In this document: positions 31,625 to 40,387 of the stretch, one piece after another
How the letters are laid out: the number at the start of each line of letters is the position of its first letter
How positions within the stretch are numbered: the first letter of the stretch is position 1
Assembly: GCF_001005295.1 (NCBI RefSeq)
Contig: NZ_LBMK01000004.1
Coordinates: forward strand, 506,034 to 556,715
Length of the DNA stretch: 50,682 nucleotides
Origin: Streptomyces yangpuensis
GTDB lineage: Bacteria > Actinomycetota > Actinomycetes > Streptomycetales > Streptomycetaceae
Direction: 5' to 3'
The notes under the pieces: model-generated
What the model was told of the DNA's origin: nothing
Seen by the model: the letters and a program-made list of their open reading frames with translations, nothing else
Database searches by the model: none
Position numbers and translations under genes: made by a program

Positions 31625-33334
31625 CTACCAGGTGAAGCCGGGCTGGATCGGCATGCAGGCCTGGTCGTTGTCGCCGTTGAGGGCGTGAGCGGAGTCGGGG
31701 GCCTTGGTCGGGGCCGGCGGCGGCGCGGCCGGCGAGCCACCGGTCCGCCAGTCGTTGCCGACGAACACGACGATCCCGGCGACCTGGTCGGACTTCTGCA
31801 CCGAGCCGGCGGGCAGGCCGAGGGCGGTGGCCACGGCGGCCGCGTCGGCCGCCTGGGCGTCGGTGGCGTAGCGGATCACCGAGGTGTCCTCGGCGGCCGT
31901 CTGCCTGTCGGCGACCACCTTGGTGAAGCCCTTGCCGGTCAGCAGGGCGGCGACCTCGCTGGCACGGCCGTTCACCCTGGACTGGGCGCCGTCCTTGCTC
32001 CCGGTCGAGTTGCGGACGGTGACCGCGATCTTCGCGGGCGGCGCGGCCGTGGCGGCGGACGTCGGGGCCGTGCCCGGCTGCTGGGCCGGGGCGGACGGCG
32101 AGGCCGGTGCGCCCGTGGCCGCGGGGGTCGCGGAGGCCGACGGGGAGCCGGAGCCCTGGCCGTCGAGGGCGATGTCCTCGCGGACCATCCGGAACAGGTC
32201 CTCGGCCTCGCCCGGCTTGGGCTCGACGCGGCCGTCCAGGCCGGGCCTGCTGCTGTAGATCCACGGCATGGTGGTCATGGTGATCCGGCCCGGCGGGACC
32301 TTCTTCAGCTCCATGCTGAGGTCGAACAGCTTGTCGATCTTGTTCAGGCCGGTGTCCACGACCATGGCCTCGATCGCCGCCTGCGCCAGGCTGTTGAGCT
32401 TGACCGGGTTGCTGAGCTTCGCGTTCTTGCGGAACTCCCGGGCCATCGAGTTCATGTACTGGTGCTGGGCGTGGGTGCGGCCTATGTCGGTGCCGTCCTC
32501 GAAGCCGTAGCGGGTGCGCAGCCACTGCAGGGCCGTCTCGCCCTGGATGACGCTTGTCCCCTTCGGCAGCTTCAGGCCGGAGCCCTTGCCGTCACGGGTG
32601 CGCGAGTGCACGTTCTGCTCGACGCAGACCGGGACGCCGCCGATGGCGTCCGCCATCCGGACCACGCCCTTGAAGTCGATCATCATGAAGTGATCGATGG
32701 GGATCTTGGTCAGTTCGGTCCAGGCGGCGACGGTGCAGCCCGGTCCGCCGCGCTGGATCGACTCGTTGGTCTGGACGAGGCCCTTGCTGGCCGGGTGCAC
32801 CTTGCCGCCCGGTTCGGTGCACTTGGGCATCATCAGCATCGTGTCGCGCGGCATCGAGATCACGGACATGTTGGTGCGGTCCGCCGAGAGGTGCAGCAGC
32901 ATCTGGACGTCCGCGAGCGGCGGGCCGTCGAAGGTGTCCGTGGCGCCGCCGAGGGCCTGGTTCTCCGCGTCGTCGCGCGCGTCGGAGCCGATCAGCAGGA
33001 TGTTCAGCGGGGTCTGCCCGAAGGCGTTGGGCTTGGAACCGCCCAGTTTGTTCTCACCGAGGTTCAGCGCGTCCGTCTGGATGCTGCCGTTCAGGTGCCG
33101 GTAGTACAGGTAGCCGGCCGCCGCGGTCCCGAGTATGAGCAGGGACAGGACGGAGGAGATCCAGCGCAGGGCGCGCCGGCGGCCCCGCCCGGCGGGACGG
33201 GCACCGGCCCGGCCGGCCGACCTGGAGCCGTCCCTCGGCCGGGGCACGGTGCCGGGCGCGCCCGCCCCGCCGGCGGGTATGTCCCCGTCGGCCTGGGCGC
33301 TCGCCCCCTCCTCCCGCACGTCGCTGTGCCTCAC
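31625..33334 (-). CDS. LCP family ligase with LytR_C domain
   Basis: 569 aa from a GTG with GAGGGGG upstream (TTG at 33349 is an alternative). Cytoplasmic basic tail, TM ~58-78 followed by the YLYYRHLNGSI motif shared with neighbours. LCP motifs: ILLIGSDARDDAEN, SVISMPRDTMLMMP, FMMIDFKGVVRMADAIGGVP and WLRTRYGFEDGTDIGRTHAQ. The usual N-A-Y-A/G-G segment is altered to TNESIQRGG. A Ser/Ala/Pro linker (~400-450) precedes a LytR_C domain (VTVRNSTGSKDGAQSRVN). Two of the conserved Cys (KCTEP, GCTVA) may form a disulfide outside the cell. Confidence 0.92.
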   Translation of the reverse strand: MRHSDVREEGASAQADGDIPAGGAGAPGTVPRPRDGSRSAGRAGARPAGRGRRRALRWISSVLSLLILGTAAAGYLYYRHLNGSIQTDALNLGENKLGGSKPNAFGQTPLNILLIGSDARDDAENQALGGATDTFDGPPLADVQMLLHLSADRTNMSVISMPRDTMLMMPKCTEPGGKVHPASKGLVQTNESIQRGGPGCTVAAWTELTKIPIDHFMMIDFKGVVRMADAIGGVPVCVEQNVHSRTRDGKGSGLKLPKGTSVIQGETALQWLRTRYGFEDGTDIGRTHAQHQYMNSMAREFRKNAKLSNPVKLNSLAQAAIEAMVVDTGLNKIDKLFDLSMELKKVPPGRITMTTMPWIYSSRPGLDGRVEPKPGEAEDLFRMVREDIALDGQGSGSPSASATPAATGAPASPSAPAQQPGTAPTSAATAAPPAKIAVTVRNSTGSKDGAQSRVNGRASEVAALLTGKGFTKVVADRQTAAEDTSVIRYATDAQAADAAAVATALGLPAGSVQKSDQVAGIVVFVGNDWRTGGSPAAPPPAPTKAPDSAHALNGDNDQACMPIQPGFTW

Positions 33335-33395
33335 GCGTATCCCCCTCAAGGTCCTTCTTGGTCGACATTGCGCCGGTCCGACCGGCCACGTCCCG

Positions 33396-35120
33396 CTACT
33401 TGGCGCAGATCGCCTTGTCGGCCTGCGCCTGCTGGACGTCCTTGGGCAGTTCCTGCGGAACCGGCGGTGCCAGCGGGCTGCCCGCCTTCTGGAAGTCCGG
33501 ACCCAGTGTCAGCTTCATCGGGGTCTTCGACGCCGCGTCCGTCGTCCCCATCCTCAGTGCGGTCGCCGGCAGCCCGAGGGCGTCCGCGAGCGCCCGGGCC
33601 TGATCGGCCTGGTTGGGCGCGAACTCCAGCTGTGTGGCGGCGACCTTCTCGGGCGCGTTGCCCTGGTTGCCGGCCTTCGACATCCCCTTGGAGTTCTGCA
33701 GCCACTGCGCCGTGGTGGAGGCGGCGCCCTTGGGCCCGCCGCCGTTGTAGACGCTCACCCGTACGTCACCCGCGGGTGCCCGGTTGCCCTGGAGCAGCGC
33801 GTCCTGCTTGGCCTTCGCGTCCGCGTCGGCCGCCTCCTTCGCCGCCTGCTCCTTCTTCTCGACCTCCGTGAGCGAGACGTCTCCCCGGATCATCTGCAAC
33901 AGCGGTTCGGCGAGAGCCTGGTTGACCACGACGGTCGCTTTGACCTTCTCGGCCGGATTGTCGAGCACCGGCAAGGTGGTGAAGGTGATGTTCTTGAGGT
34001 CGATGTCCTTCAACTCGCCCGCGAGGTCGGTGAGTTTGTCGATGGAGCCCAGTCCCTGGTCCACCGTCAGCGACTTGGTGGCCGCCTCCGCGAGCGAGAA
34101 GAACTTCTTCGGACTGGTCAGCGTCTCCTTGGACTTCATCTCACGCATCATCGAACCGAGGAACTGCTGCTGGGTCTTGATGCGGTCCAGGTCGCTCTCG
34201 TTGCCGAAGGCGTGCCGGGTCCGTACGAAGGCCAGCGCCTGCTCGCCCTGCAGCCGGTGCTCGCCCTGCGGCAGTTTGAGCTTGGAGTCCTCGTCGTCGA
34301 CGGCCTTCTCCAGGCAGACGGGCACGCCGCCGACCGCGGTGCTGAGGGTCTTCACCGCGTTGAAGTCGACCATCATGAAGTTGTCGACCTCTATGCCGGT
34401 GAGCCCCTTGACCGTGCGCATCGTGCAGCCCGCGTCACGGCCCTCCTGGCCCAGGCTGTTGTTGAAGCGCACGCCCTTGGTGCCGCGGATCTGCTTCGTG
34501 GTGCCGTCCGGCTGCTTCGTCGGACAGTCCGGGATGTCGGCGATCAGGTCGCGGGGGATGGACAGCGCGGTGGCGTTGGAGCGGTCCTTGGCGATGTGGA
34601 ACAGGATCGTGGTGTCGGCGTGGCCGACGCTGTCCTTGTCGCCGTAGCCCTCGTTGCCCGCACCGCTGCGCTTGTCGGTGCCGATGACCAGGATGTTGAT
34701 GGCCTGGTCCTTCTTGAAGCCGCCGGTGCCCGCGCCCGCGATGTCGGTGACGCTGAGGTTGCCGTTGAGGTGGTCGTAGTAGAGGTACGCCGCCGCGCCG
34801 CCGCCGACCAGCAGCAGCGCCAGCGTCCCGCTGGTGATCAGCAGGGCCTTCTTGCGGCGCCCGCCACCGCCGCCCTTGCGCGAGCGGCCGCCCCTGCGGC
34901 CCCCCGGCGGGGTGTCGCCGCGGCGCGGCCCCGGCACGCCGGGGGAGGTGGTCTTGGGGGCGGCGGGTGCCGACGACGATCTGCGGGGAGCGGCGACCTT
35001 GGGCCGCTCTTGCGCTGCGGAGTCGTTCAGTTGCAGCTCGTAGTGGCCGGTGCGGGGATTGAGCACCCACTGGTCTGCGGGGTCGATCTCATCCGCCCGC
35101 CCACGGCTTTGCGCATCCAC
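33396..35120 (-). CDS. LCP family ligase with LytR_C domain
   Basis: 574 aa starting at GTG, with GGAGGA 11 nt upstream. The N-terminal cytoplasmic part includes DQWVLNPRTGHYELQL, a short motif common before actinobacterial LCP proteins, and a basic Gly/Arg tract. TM ~91-113, then YLYYDHLNGNL. LCP motifs: ILVIGTDKRSGAGNEGYGD, ALSIPRDLIADIPDC, VRFNNSLGQEG, MMVDFNAVKTL and FVRTRHAFGNESDLDRIKTQ. A charged Ala/Lys/Glu linker (~385-425) leads to a LytR_C domain (VSVYNGGGPKG). Lies 61 bp upstream of the next LCP gene in the same direction; possible operon. Confidence 0.92.
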   Translation of the reverse strand: MDAQSRGRADEIDPADQWVLNPRTGHYELQLNDSAAQERPKVAAPRRSSSAPAAPKTTSPGVPGPRRGDTPPGGRRGGRSRKGGGGGRRKKALLITSGTLALLLVGGGAAAYLYYDHLNGNLSVTDIAGAGTGGFKKDQAINILVIGTDKRSGAGNEGYGDKDSVGHADTTILFHIAKDRSNATALSIPRDLIADIPDCPTKQPDGTTKQIRGTKGVRFNNSLGQEGRDAGCTMRTVKGLTGIEVDNFMMVDFNAVKTLSTAVGGVPVCLEKAVDDEDSKLKLPQGEHRLQGEQALAFVRTRHAFGNESDLDRIKTQQQFLGSMMREMKSKETLTSPKKFFSLAEAATKSLTVDQGLGSIDKLTDLAGELKDIDLKNITFTTLPVLDNPAEKVKATVVVNQALAEPLLQMIRGDVSLTEVEKKEQAAKEAADADAKAKQDALLQGNRAPAGDVRVSVYNGGGPKGAASTTAQWLQNSKGMSKAGNQGNAPEKVAATQLEFAPNQADQARALADALGLPATALRMGTTDAASKTPMKLTLGPDFQKAGSPLAPPVPQELPKDVQQAQADKAICAK

Positions 35121-35281
35121 GGTTGCTCGAATCCTCCGTCGGGTGCCTCGCGACGCGCCTCCCCAAGGCGCACGGTCAACGATCCGGCTGCTGGTACCCG
35201 GTCTCCGGTCCGGCCGGGCACCGGATCGCTCACCTTATCCGTCCTGTTCGGCCGCAAACCATGGTGGTGACAAATTCCACT

Positions 35282-35296
35282 CCCCTTATAACGGGG
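35282..35296 (-). promoter_or_regulatory. AT-core dyad CCCCTTATAACGGGG upstream of LCP gene
   Basis: The only AT-rich patch in the 223-bp gap between two LCP genes. On the minus strand it reads CCCCGTTATAAGGGG and could be a -10 region (TATAAG) or an operator for the LCP gene starting at 35120. It resembles the CACCC-TTTATA-GGGGTG dyad at 25368. Confidence 0.3.
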
Positions 35297-35343
35297 CGAA
35301 CTGCCCATCCCACTCGGTTCGGTCACCGGCTTTTTGGATTGCT

Positions 35344-36585
35344 TTACCGGCACTCGGTGTTCTCTGCGGTCGTTCCTGTGAAGGTAGGGATGGGCGCGGA
35401 GGGGGTCGAGGTTCCCTCGCCGGTCGAATTCCCTTCCGAAATCGCCTCCGAGGCGGTCGCGGCCGGCGTCGGCGCGGCGGTCGCCGGGGCCGTGGCCTGC
35501 GCCGACGCCTTCGGCTGCGGGGCAATCACCGTCACCGGTTCGTCCTCCCGCAGCTGCCGGAACAGCCGGGTCGCGTCCGGTTCCACCAGCTCGTCCCGAT
35601 TGGGGTCTGGCGAGTAGGGCCGACGCGGCACGGTCAGGAACGTGACGCGATCGGTCGGTATGCCCCGTACGCCCCGTACGAGTTCGTACATGCTCCGCAG
35701 CGAGGCCAGTCCGGGGTCGGTGGTCACCGAGGACGTCGCCGCGTCCAGCAGCGGGTACAGCCGGGCCGGGTTCAGCAGAACGCCGTTGCTCTGCACCTTC
35801 TTGACGAGCGAGCCCAGGAACTGCTGCTGGCGCTCCATCCGTTCGGTGTCGCTGCCGTTGCCCAGGCTGTGCCGGGCGCGGACGAACCCCAGCGCCTGCT
35901 CGCCCCGCAGGGTCTGCCGGCCGGCCGGCAGCCGCAGCTTCGCCTGTACGTCGTCGACCGGCGCCTTGAGGCACACCTCGACCCCGCCCACGGCGTCGAC
36001 CATTCGCTTGAACCCGCGGAAGTCGATGACCATGTGGTGGTCGATCCGGATGCCTGTGAGCTTCTCCACGGTCCGGATCGTGCAGGCGGCCCCGCCCCAC
36101 TGGAACGCCCAGTTGAACTGTGCGAAGGAGGCGCGCGTGCGGCTCCCGTCCGGCTGCAGGCAGGAGGGGATCTCCGTCATCAGGTCCCGGGGTATCGACA
36201 CCGCCGTCGCGCTCCTGCGGTCCTTCGGCAGGTGCAGCAGGATCGTCGTGTCCGAGCGCTGGGTGCCCTTGTCCTGCCCGTAGCCGGAGTTGCCCCGGCC
36301 CGAGCGCGAGTCGGAGCCGATCAGCAGGATGTTCCGGGCGCCCGTGGCGAGGGGCGCCGGCCGATCGCGCTCGTAGCGCTCCAGCTCGGCCGCGGCCGAC
36401 GTGTCCTCGGTGATGTTCCCGTCGAGCTTGTTGTAGAGCCACCAGCCGGTGGCCGTCCCCGCCAGCACCAGCAGGACCAGCCCGAGGCCGATCCAGCGCA
36501 GCAGCCGGCGCCTGCGGTTCCGCGGAGGCCGTGGCTCGCCTCCGGCCGCATCGGTGCCGCCCGGTATGCCTGCGCTGTCCGTCAC
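35344..36585 (-). CDS. LCP family ligase, short form
   Basis: 413 aa, GTG start with AGGGGAAG upstream. TM ~29-50, then the WLYNKLDGNI motif. LCP motifs: ILLIGSDSRSGRGNSGYGQ, AVSIPRDLMTEIPSC, FAQFNWAFQWGGAACTIRTV, HHMVIDFRGFKRMVDAVGG and FVRARHSLGNGSDTERMERQ. It lacks LytR_C and ends in a Thr/Ser/Pro/Ala-rich tail (~365-413). Closest in motif wording to the 33396-35120 protein, suggesting a local duplication. Confidence 0.92.
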   Translation of the reverse strand: MTDSAGIPGGTDAAGGEPRPPRNRRRRLLRWIGLGLVLLVLAGTATGWWLYNKLDGNITEDTSAAAELERYERDRPAPLATGARNILLIGSDSRSGRGNSGYGQDKGTQRSDTTILLHLPKDRRSATAVSIPRDLMTEIPSCLQPDGSRTRASFAQFNWAFQWGGAACTIRTVEKLTGIRIDHHMVIDFRGFKRMVDAVGGVEVCLKAPVDDVQAKLRLPAGRQTLRGEQALGFVRARHSLGNGSDTERMERQQQFLGSLVKKVQSNGVLLNPARLYPLLDAATSSVTTDPGLASLRSMYELVRGVRGIPTDRVTFLTVPRRPYSPDPNRDELVEPDATRLFRQLREDEPVTVIAPQPKASAQATAPATAAPTPAATASEAISEGNSTGEGTSTPSAPIPTFTGTTAENTECR

Positions 36586-36759
36586 TGGCGTGCTTCCCCT
36601 CGCCGCTGCGAGCAGCCGTACGGGTGAGCACGGCCACTGCCGATCCTGCCCCCGGGGTGTCGTGGCAGCCCGGGGGCGGGGTCGTGTCTAGGGCCATGCG
36701 GGTGACAGATCGGCCGTTCCCGAGGTTGATCAGTCCGGGTGACGGGCCGCGCCCCGGTT

Positions 36760-37509
36760 TCAGACCGTGTGGGTGACGCGCTCGCTCTCGGTCCGCTGGG
36801 CCAGCGCCTCGGCGGAGAGCCGGTCCAGGTTCCGGCAGAGCACCACGGAGGCCCCTGCGGCCAGTGCGGCGTACAGCCCCGCGGACAGCCCCTCCCAGGT
36901 GTCGTAGCCCAGCCCGGTCAGCACCCGAGACCCCTCGCCCAGCCCGAGCTTCGCCGCGTCCTCGCGGGCCCGGTCGACCAGGGCCGTGTGCGAGAGCTCC
37001 GCACCGCCGACGACCAGGGCGGGGCCGGCGGGATCCACCGGGACGAAGGGCGCGAAGCGGTCGCCCTGCCCCGGCACCTCCACCGCGTAGTCCGCGAACC
37101 CCGCCGGGGGCTGCGGGAAGCGCCCGCCCAGCGGCCGCAGGGCGAGCGCCACCCGCTCGCCGCCGCACTCCAGCGCCTCCTCCAGCGTGTCCGGACCGCT
37201 GACCACGAGATCGGCGTCGCCCGGGTCCCCGCCCACCGAGGCCACGACCCCGACCGAGTCGCAGGCGAGCAGCCACACGGCGCTCTGCCAGTGCGCGGGG
37301 AGCAGCAGCGCGAGCCGGTCCCCGGGCTCGGCCCCCAGGTCGCCCTGGAGCAGGTTCGCGGTCTTGGCCACCCAATTGGCGAAGGTCGCGACGGACAATT
37401 CGACGCGTTCGCCGGTGGCGTCGTCGTAGAAGGTGACGAGCGGGCGGCCCGGATCGGCGGCGAGCGCGGATCGCAGCAGGTCGGCAGGGGTGCGGTCAAT
37501 GGCGTTCAC
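36760..37509 (-). CDS. TIGR03089 family protein (truncated acyl-CoA-synthetase-like)
   Basis: A 249-aa protein resembling only the N-terminal part of AMP-forming acyl-CoA synthetases: TPADLLRSALAADPGRPLVT, GDRLALLLPAHWQSAVWLLA and VLTGLGYDTWEGLSAGLYAAL. It is half the length of a real synthetase and lacks the phosphate-binding Thr/Ser/Gly loop and the C-terminal Lys domain. It matches the actinobacterial TIGR03089 family and is unlikely to be an active ligase. GTG start, weak ribosome site. Divergent from the PGRP gene. Confidence 0.85.
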   Translation of the reverse strand: MNAIDRTPADLLRSALAADPGRPLVTFYDDATGERVELSVATFANWVAKTANLLQGDLGAEPGDRLALLLPAHWQSAVWLLACDSVGVVASVGGDPGDADLVVSGPDTLEEALECGGERVALALRPLGGRFPQPPAGFADYAVEVPGQGDRFAPFVPVDPAGPALVVGGAELSHTALVDRAREDAAKLGLGEGSRVLTGLGYDTWEGLSAGLYAALAAGASVVLCRNLDRLSAEALAQRTESERVTHTV

Positions 37510-37530
37510 CCGGCACAGGGTACGCGGGGC

Positions 37531-37573
37531 CCTCCCCCGTACGGGGGTTCGCGGCTCCTCCGTACGGGGGAGG
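37531..37573. repeat. Inverted repeat in divergent promoter region
   Basis: CCTCCCCCGTACGG (37531-37544) and its exact complement at 37560-37573, separated by 15 nt, between the TIGR03089 and PGRP genes. Could be an operator or an mRNA hairpin at the start of the PGRP transcript. Confidence 0.6.
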
Positions 37574-37648
37574 GGTATCCGCGGCGGAGCGGACGGAGCA
37601 TCAGATCTCGGATGGCGCCCCGTGGGGAGCGTGCCCACCATCCTTTTC

Positions 37649-39034
37649 ATGCGTGGATTCCTTGCTTCCTCGATCGGCGTCGCGACGGCCGCCGTACTGG
37701 CCCTGCCCCTCGCGCTCCCGACTCCAGCACTCGCCGAAACCGTCCCCGTGACCCCGGCCGGTTCCACCCAGTCGCTGCCGCTCGGCCCCCTGGGACCCGC
37801 GGCGGACCGCACTCCCGGCGTCCCCGGAATGAGCGCCTCGCCCCACGGTCCCGAGACGCAGGGCCTGGCCGCCCGTGAGGTCAGGACGTTCTCGATGGTC
37901 GGCGTCGTCTGGGACGACGTCACCAGCCAGCTCAACGGCCGCGTCCAGGTCCGTACCCGCTCCGTCCGGACCGCCACCTGGTCCGGCTGGCAGGACGTCG
38001 AGGTCCACAACAGCGAGCACGCGGCCGACCCCGACGCGGTGGAGCGCGACTCCGGCCGGGTCCGCGGCGCCACCGCCCCGCTGTGGGTCGGCGAGTCCGA
38101 CGGCGTGGAGGTCCGCGTCGAGGCGGAACTGGGCGCCCCGGCCACCCGCGCCGGCTCCCGGCTGCCCTCGGGCATGCGCATCGAACTCGTCGACCCCGGC
38201 GCGGCCACGCCCGCCGGGGCCGGCGACGGCAAGAACAGCGGCCCGGCCGACGACAAGGGCGAGATGGTCGCGCCCGGCCTGACCATGCAGATGGCCGAGG
38301 CATCCGCGGTCAACGTGCCGCACGCCCCGCTCGGCGCGAACGAGATCACCGAGCTGAACAAGGCCGACTCCACCGCCGACGCCGTCTTCGCCGGCGACGG
38401 CGAACTGACCGCGGCGGCCGCCCCGTACATCGGCCCGCGCCCGCGGATCGTCACCCGCAAGGGGTGGGGCGCGGACGAGTCCCTGCGCGAGAAGGCCTTC
38501 GCCTACACGAACACCGTGAAGGCGGCGTTCGTCCACCACAGCGCCTCCGGCAACAACTACGCCTGCAAGGACGCCCCGGCGGTCCTGCGCAGCCTGTACC
38601 GCTACCACGTGGTCAGCAGCGGCTGGCGCGACTTCGGCTACAACTTCGCCGTCGACAAGTGCGGCACGGTGTACGAGGGCCGCGCGGGCGGCGTCTCCAG
38701 GCCGGTCCTCGGCGCGCACACCATGGGCTTCAACACGGACAGCATGGGCGTGGCGGTGCTCGGCACCTTCACCTCGTCCGCGCCCCCGGCCGCCGCCGTC
38801 GACGCGGTCGCCCGCCTCACCGCCTGGAAGCTCGGCCTCTTCGGCCGGGACCCGCGCGCGAAGACCACCCTGAAGTCGGGCGGCGGCAACCGCTACCCGA
38901 AGGGCCGGAACGTCTCGATGAACGTCATCTCGGGCCACCGCGACGGCTTCGCGACGGAGTGCCCCGGCAAGAAGCTGTACGGCAAGCTCCCCACGACCCG
39001 CACCTCCTCGGCCAGACTCCAGGGCCGCCCGTAG
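37649..39034 (+). CDS. Secreted peptidoglycan recognition protein / N-acetylmuramoyl-L-alanine amidase
   Basis: A 461-aa exported protein. The signal peptide is MRGFLASSIGV... with cleavage near ALA-E at ~30. ATG chosen because it gives a compact signal peptide; GTG codons at 37622 and 37631 are in frame, and the ribosome site is poor in all cases. A long N-terminal domain (~35-255) of beta type precedes the C-terminal PGRP/amidase_2 domain (~270-445). Zinc ligands fit AAFVHHSASGNNY (His) and ISGHRDGFATECPG (His, Cys), with YNFAVDKCGTVYEGRAGG also typical. Expected to cleave the amide between MurNAc and L-Ala in the wall. Confidence 0.9.
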   Translation: MRGFLASSIGVATAAVLALPLALPTPALAETVPVTPAGSTQSLPLGPLGPAADRTPGVPGMSASPHGPETQGLAAREVRTFSMVGVVWDDVTSQLNGRVQVRTRSVRTATWSGWQDVEVHNSEHAADPDAVERDSGRVRGATAPLWVGESDGVEVRVEAELGAPATRAGSRLPSGMRIELVDPGAATPAGAGDGKNSGPADDKGEMVAPGLTMQMAEASAVNVPHAPLGANEITELNKADSTADAVFAGDGELTAAAAPYIGPRPRIVTRKGWGADESLREKAFAYTNTVKAAFVHHSASGNNYACKDAPAVLRSLYRYHVVSSGWRDFGYNFAVDKCGTVYEGRAGGVSRPVLGAHTMGFNTDSMGVAVLGTFTSSAPPAAAVDAVARLTAWKLGLFGRDPRAKTTLKSGGGNRYPKGRNVSMNVISGHRDGFATECPGKKLYGKLPTTRTSSARLQGRP

Positions 39035-39073
39035 CCTCCGGCGGCGGGCCGGGGCGGCGGGCCCCGCCCGACC

Positions 39074-39230
39074 CCGTGGCCCCCGCGGCCCCGGGCCACG
39101 ACCCCGTGGCCCCCGGTCCGGGCCACAGCCCACCAGCCCGGCCATGGGCCTCCGGCCCCGGCCCCGGGCCACGACCCTGGCCTCCGGCCCCGGCCACCGG
39201 CCTCCGGCCTTCGGCCCGGCCGGTGGGCGG
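39074..39230. repeat. Low-complexity GGCCACGACCC / CCTCCGGCCCCGG repeats
   Basis: The spacer between PGRP and DNA glycosylase genes is a patchwork of short repeats: CCCCGTGGCCCCCG twice, GGGCCACGACCC twice, and CTCCGGCCCCGGCC several times. No gene is visible. It looks like slippage-generated minisatellite DNA and may fold into many hairpins. Confidence 0.6.
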
Positions 39231-39270
39231 GCGCGGGCTCGGGTTTCGGCGGGCGGGCTACGCTCGATCC

Positions 39271-40269
39271 ATGGCCGGCCGCTTCGAACCCCTCAACCGG
39301 ACCGTCGTGCGCGGCGGACGCACCGCCGTGCCGCCGGGGCGGGGAAGCCGCGCCGGCGGCGGGGGAGCGGCACGCCGCTGGACCCCCGACGGCCCCGTCG
39401 ACCTCGGCCTCACCCTCGGCCCGCTGCGCCGCGGCCCCGGCGACCCCACGTTCCGCACCACACCCGACGGCTCCGTCTGGCGTGCCACCCGGACCCCCGA
39501 CGGGCCCGCCACCCTCCGTGTCTCCCGCTCCGGCACGGACATCGACGCCGAGGCCTGGGGCCCCGGCACCGCATGGCTCCTCGACCGCCTGCCCGCCCTC
39601 CTCGGCGCGGGCGACGATCCGGCGGTCTTCGTCCCCCGCCATCGCCTCGTGCACACCAGCCACCGCCGCCGCCCCGGCCTGCGCCTGACCCGTACCGGCC
39701 TGGTGCTGGAGTCCCTGATCCCCACGGTCCTGGAGCAGAAGGTCACCGCCGACGAGGCCTACCGGGCCTGGCGGCGCCTGGTGCGGCAGTACGGCGAGCC
39801 CGCACCCGGCGCCCACGGGCAGGACCTGTACGTCATGCCCGACCCCCGCACCTGGGCGTTGATCCCGTCCTGGGACTGGCACCGGGCCGGGGTCGACGCC
39901 AAGCGTTCCGACACCATCGTCCGGGCCGTCCGCGTCGCGAACCGCCTGGAGGAGGCCGCGGCCATGGACCTGCCCGAGGCCGCGCGGCGCCTGGAGGCCG
40001 TCCCCGGCATCGGCCCGTGGACCTCCGCCGAGACCCTCCAGCGCAGCAACGGCCACCCCGACGCCGTCACCACCGGTGACCTGCACCTGCCCGGCATCAT
40101 CGGCTACGCCCTCGCCGACGACCGCGACGCCGACGACGCCGCCATGCTGGAACTCCTCGCCCCGTACGCGGGCCAGCGCCACCGCGCGGCCCGCCTCATC
40201 CTCCTCGCGGGCCGCACCCCACCCCGCCGCGCCCCCCGCATGTACCGCAGCGACATCGGCCGCTTCTAG
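39271..40269 (+). CDS. HhH-GPD DNA glycosylase (3-methyladenine glycosylase type)
   Basis: A 332-aa base-excision repair glycosylase. The N-terminal ~140 residues are beta-rich, AlkA-like. The HhH-GPD domain follows: LIPTVLEQKVTADEAYRAWR (the QKV segment is conserved), then the hairpin motif LEAVPGIGPWTSAETL and catalytic Asp in AVTTGDLHLPG. The C-terminus has PYAGQRHRAARLIL. There is no Fe-S cysteine cluster, so it is not of the Nth/MutY type. ATG start; the promoter is probably in the repeat-rich spacer. Confidence 0.85.
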   Translation: MAGRFEPLNRTVVRGGRTAVPPGRGSRAGGGGAARRWTPDGPVDLGLTLGPLRRGPGDPTFRTTPDGSVWRATRTPDGPATLRVSRSGTDIDAEAWGPGTAWLLDRLPALLGAGDDPAVFVPRHRLVHTSHRRRPGLRLTRTGLVLESLIPTVLEQKVTADEAYRAWRRLVRQYGEPAPGAHGQDLYVMPDPRTWALIPSWDWHRAGVDAKRSDTIVRAVRVANRLEEAAAMDLPEAARRLEAVPGIGPWTSAETLQRSNGHPDAVTTGDLHLPGIIGYALADDRDADDAAMLELLAPYAGQRHRAARLILLAGRTPPRRAPRMYRSDIGRF

Positions 40270-40387
40270 GGGGTGGGAGACCCCATGGCACCGGACACTG
40301 CGGGCCTGACCGGTGCTCCTTCGGTGAAAGGAACCAGCCCGTTCCGGCCGGGCGCCCAGGCCCGGCGGGCCCGCCGCAGGCGGTCCG

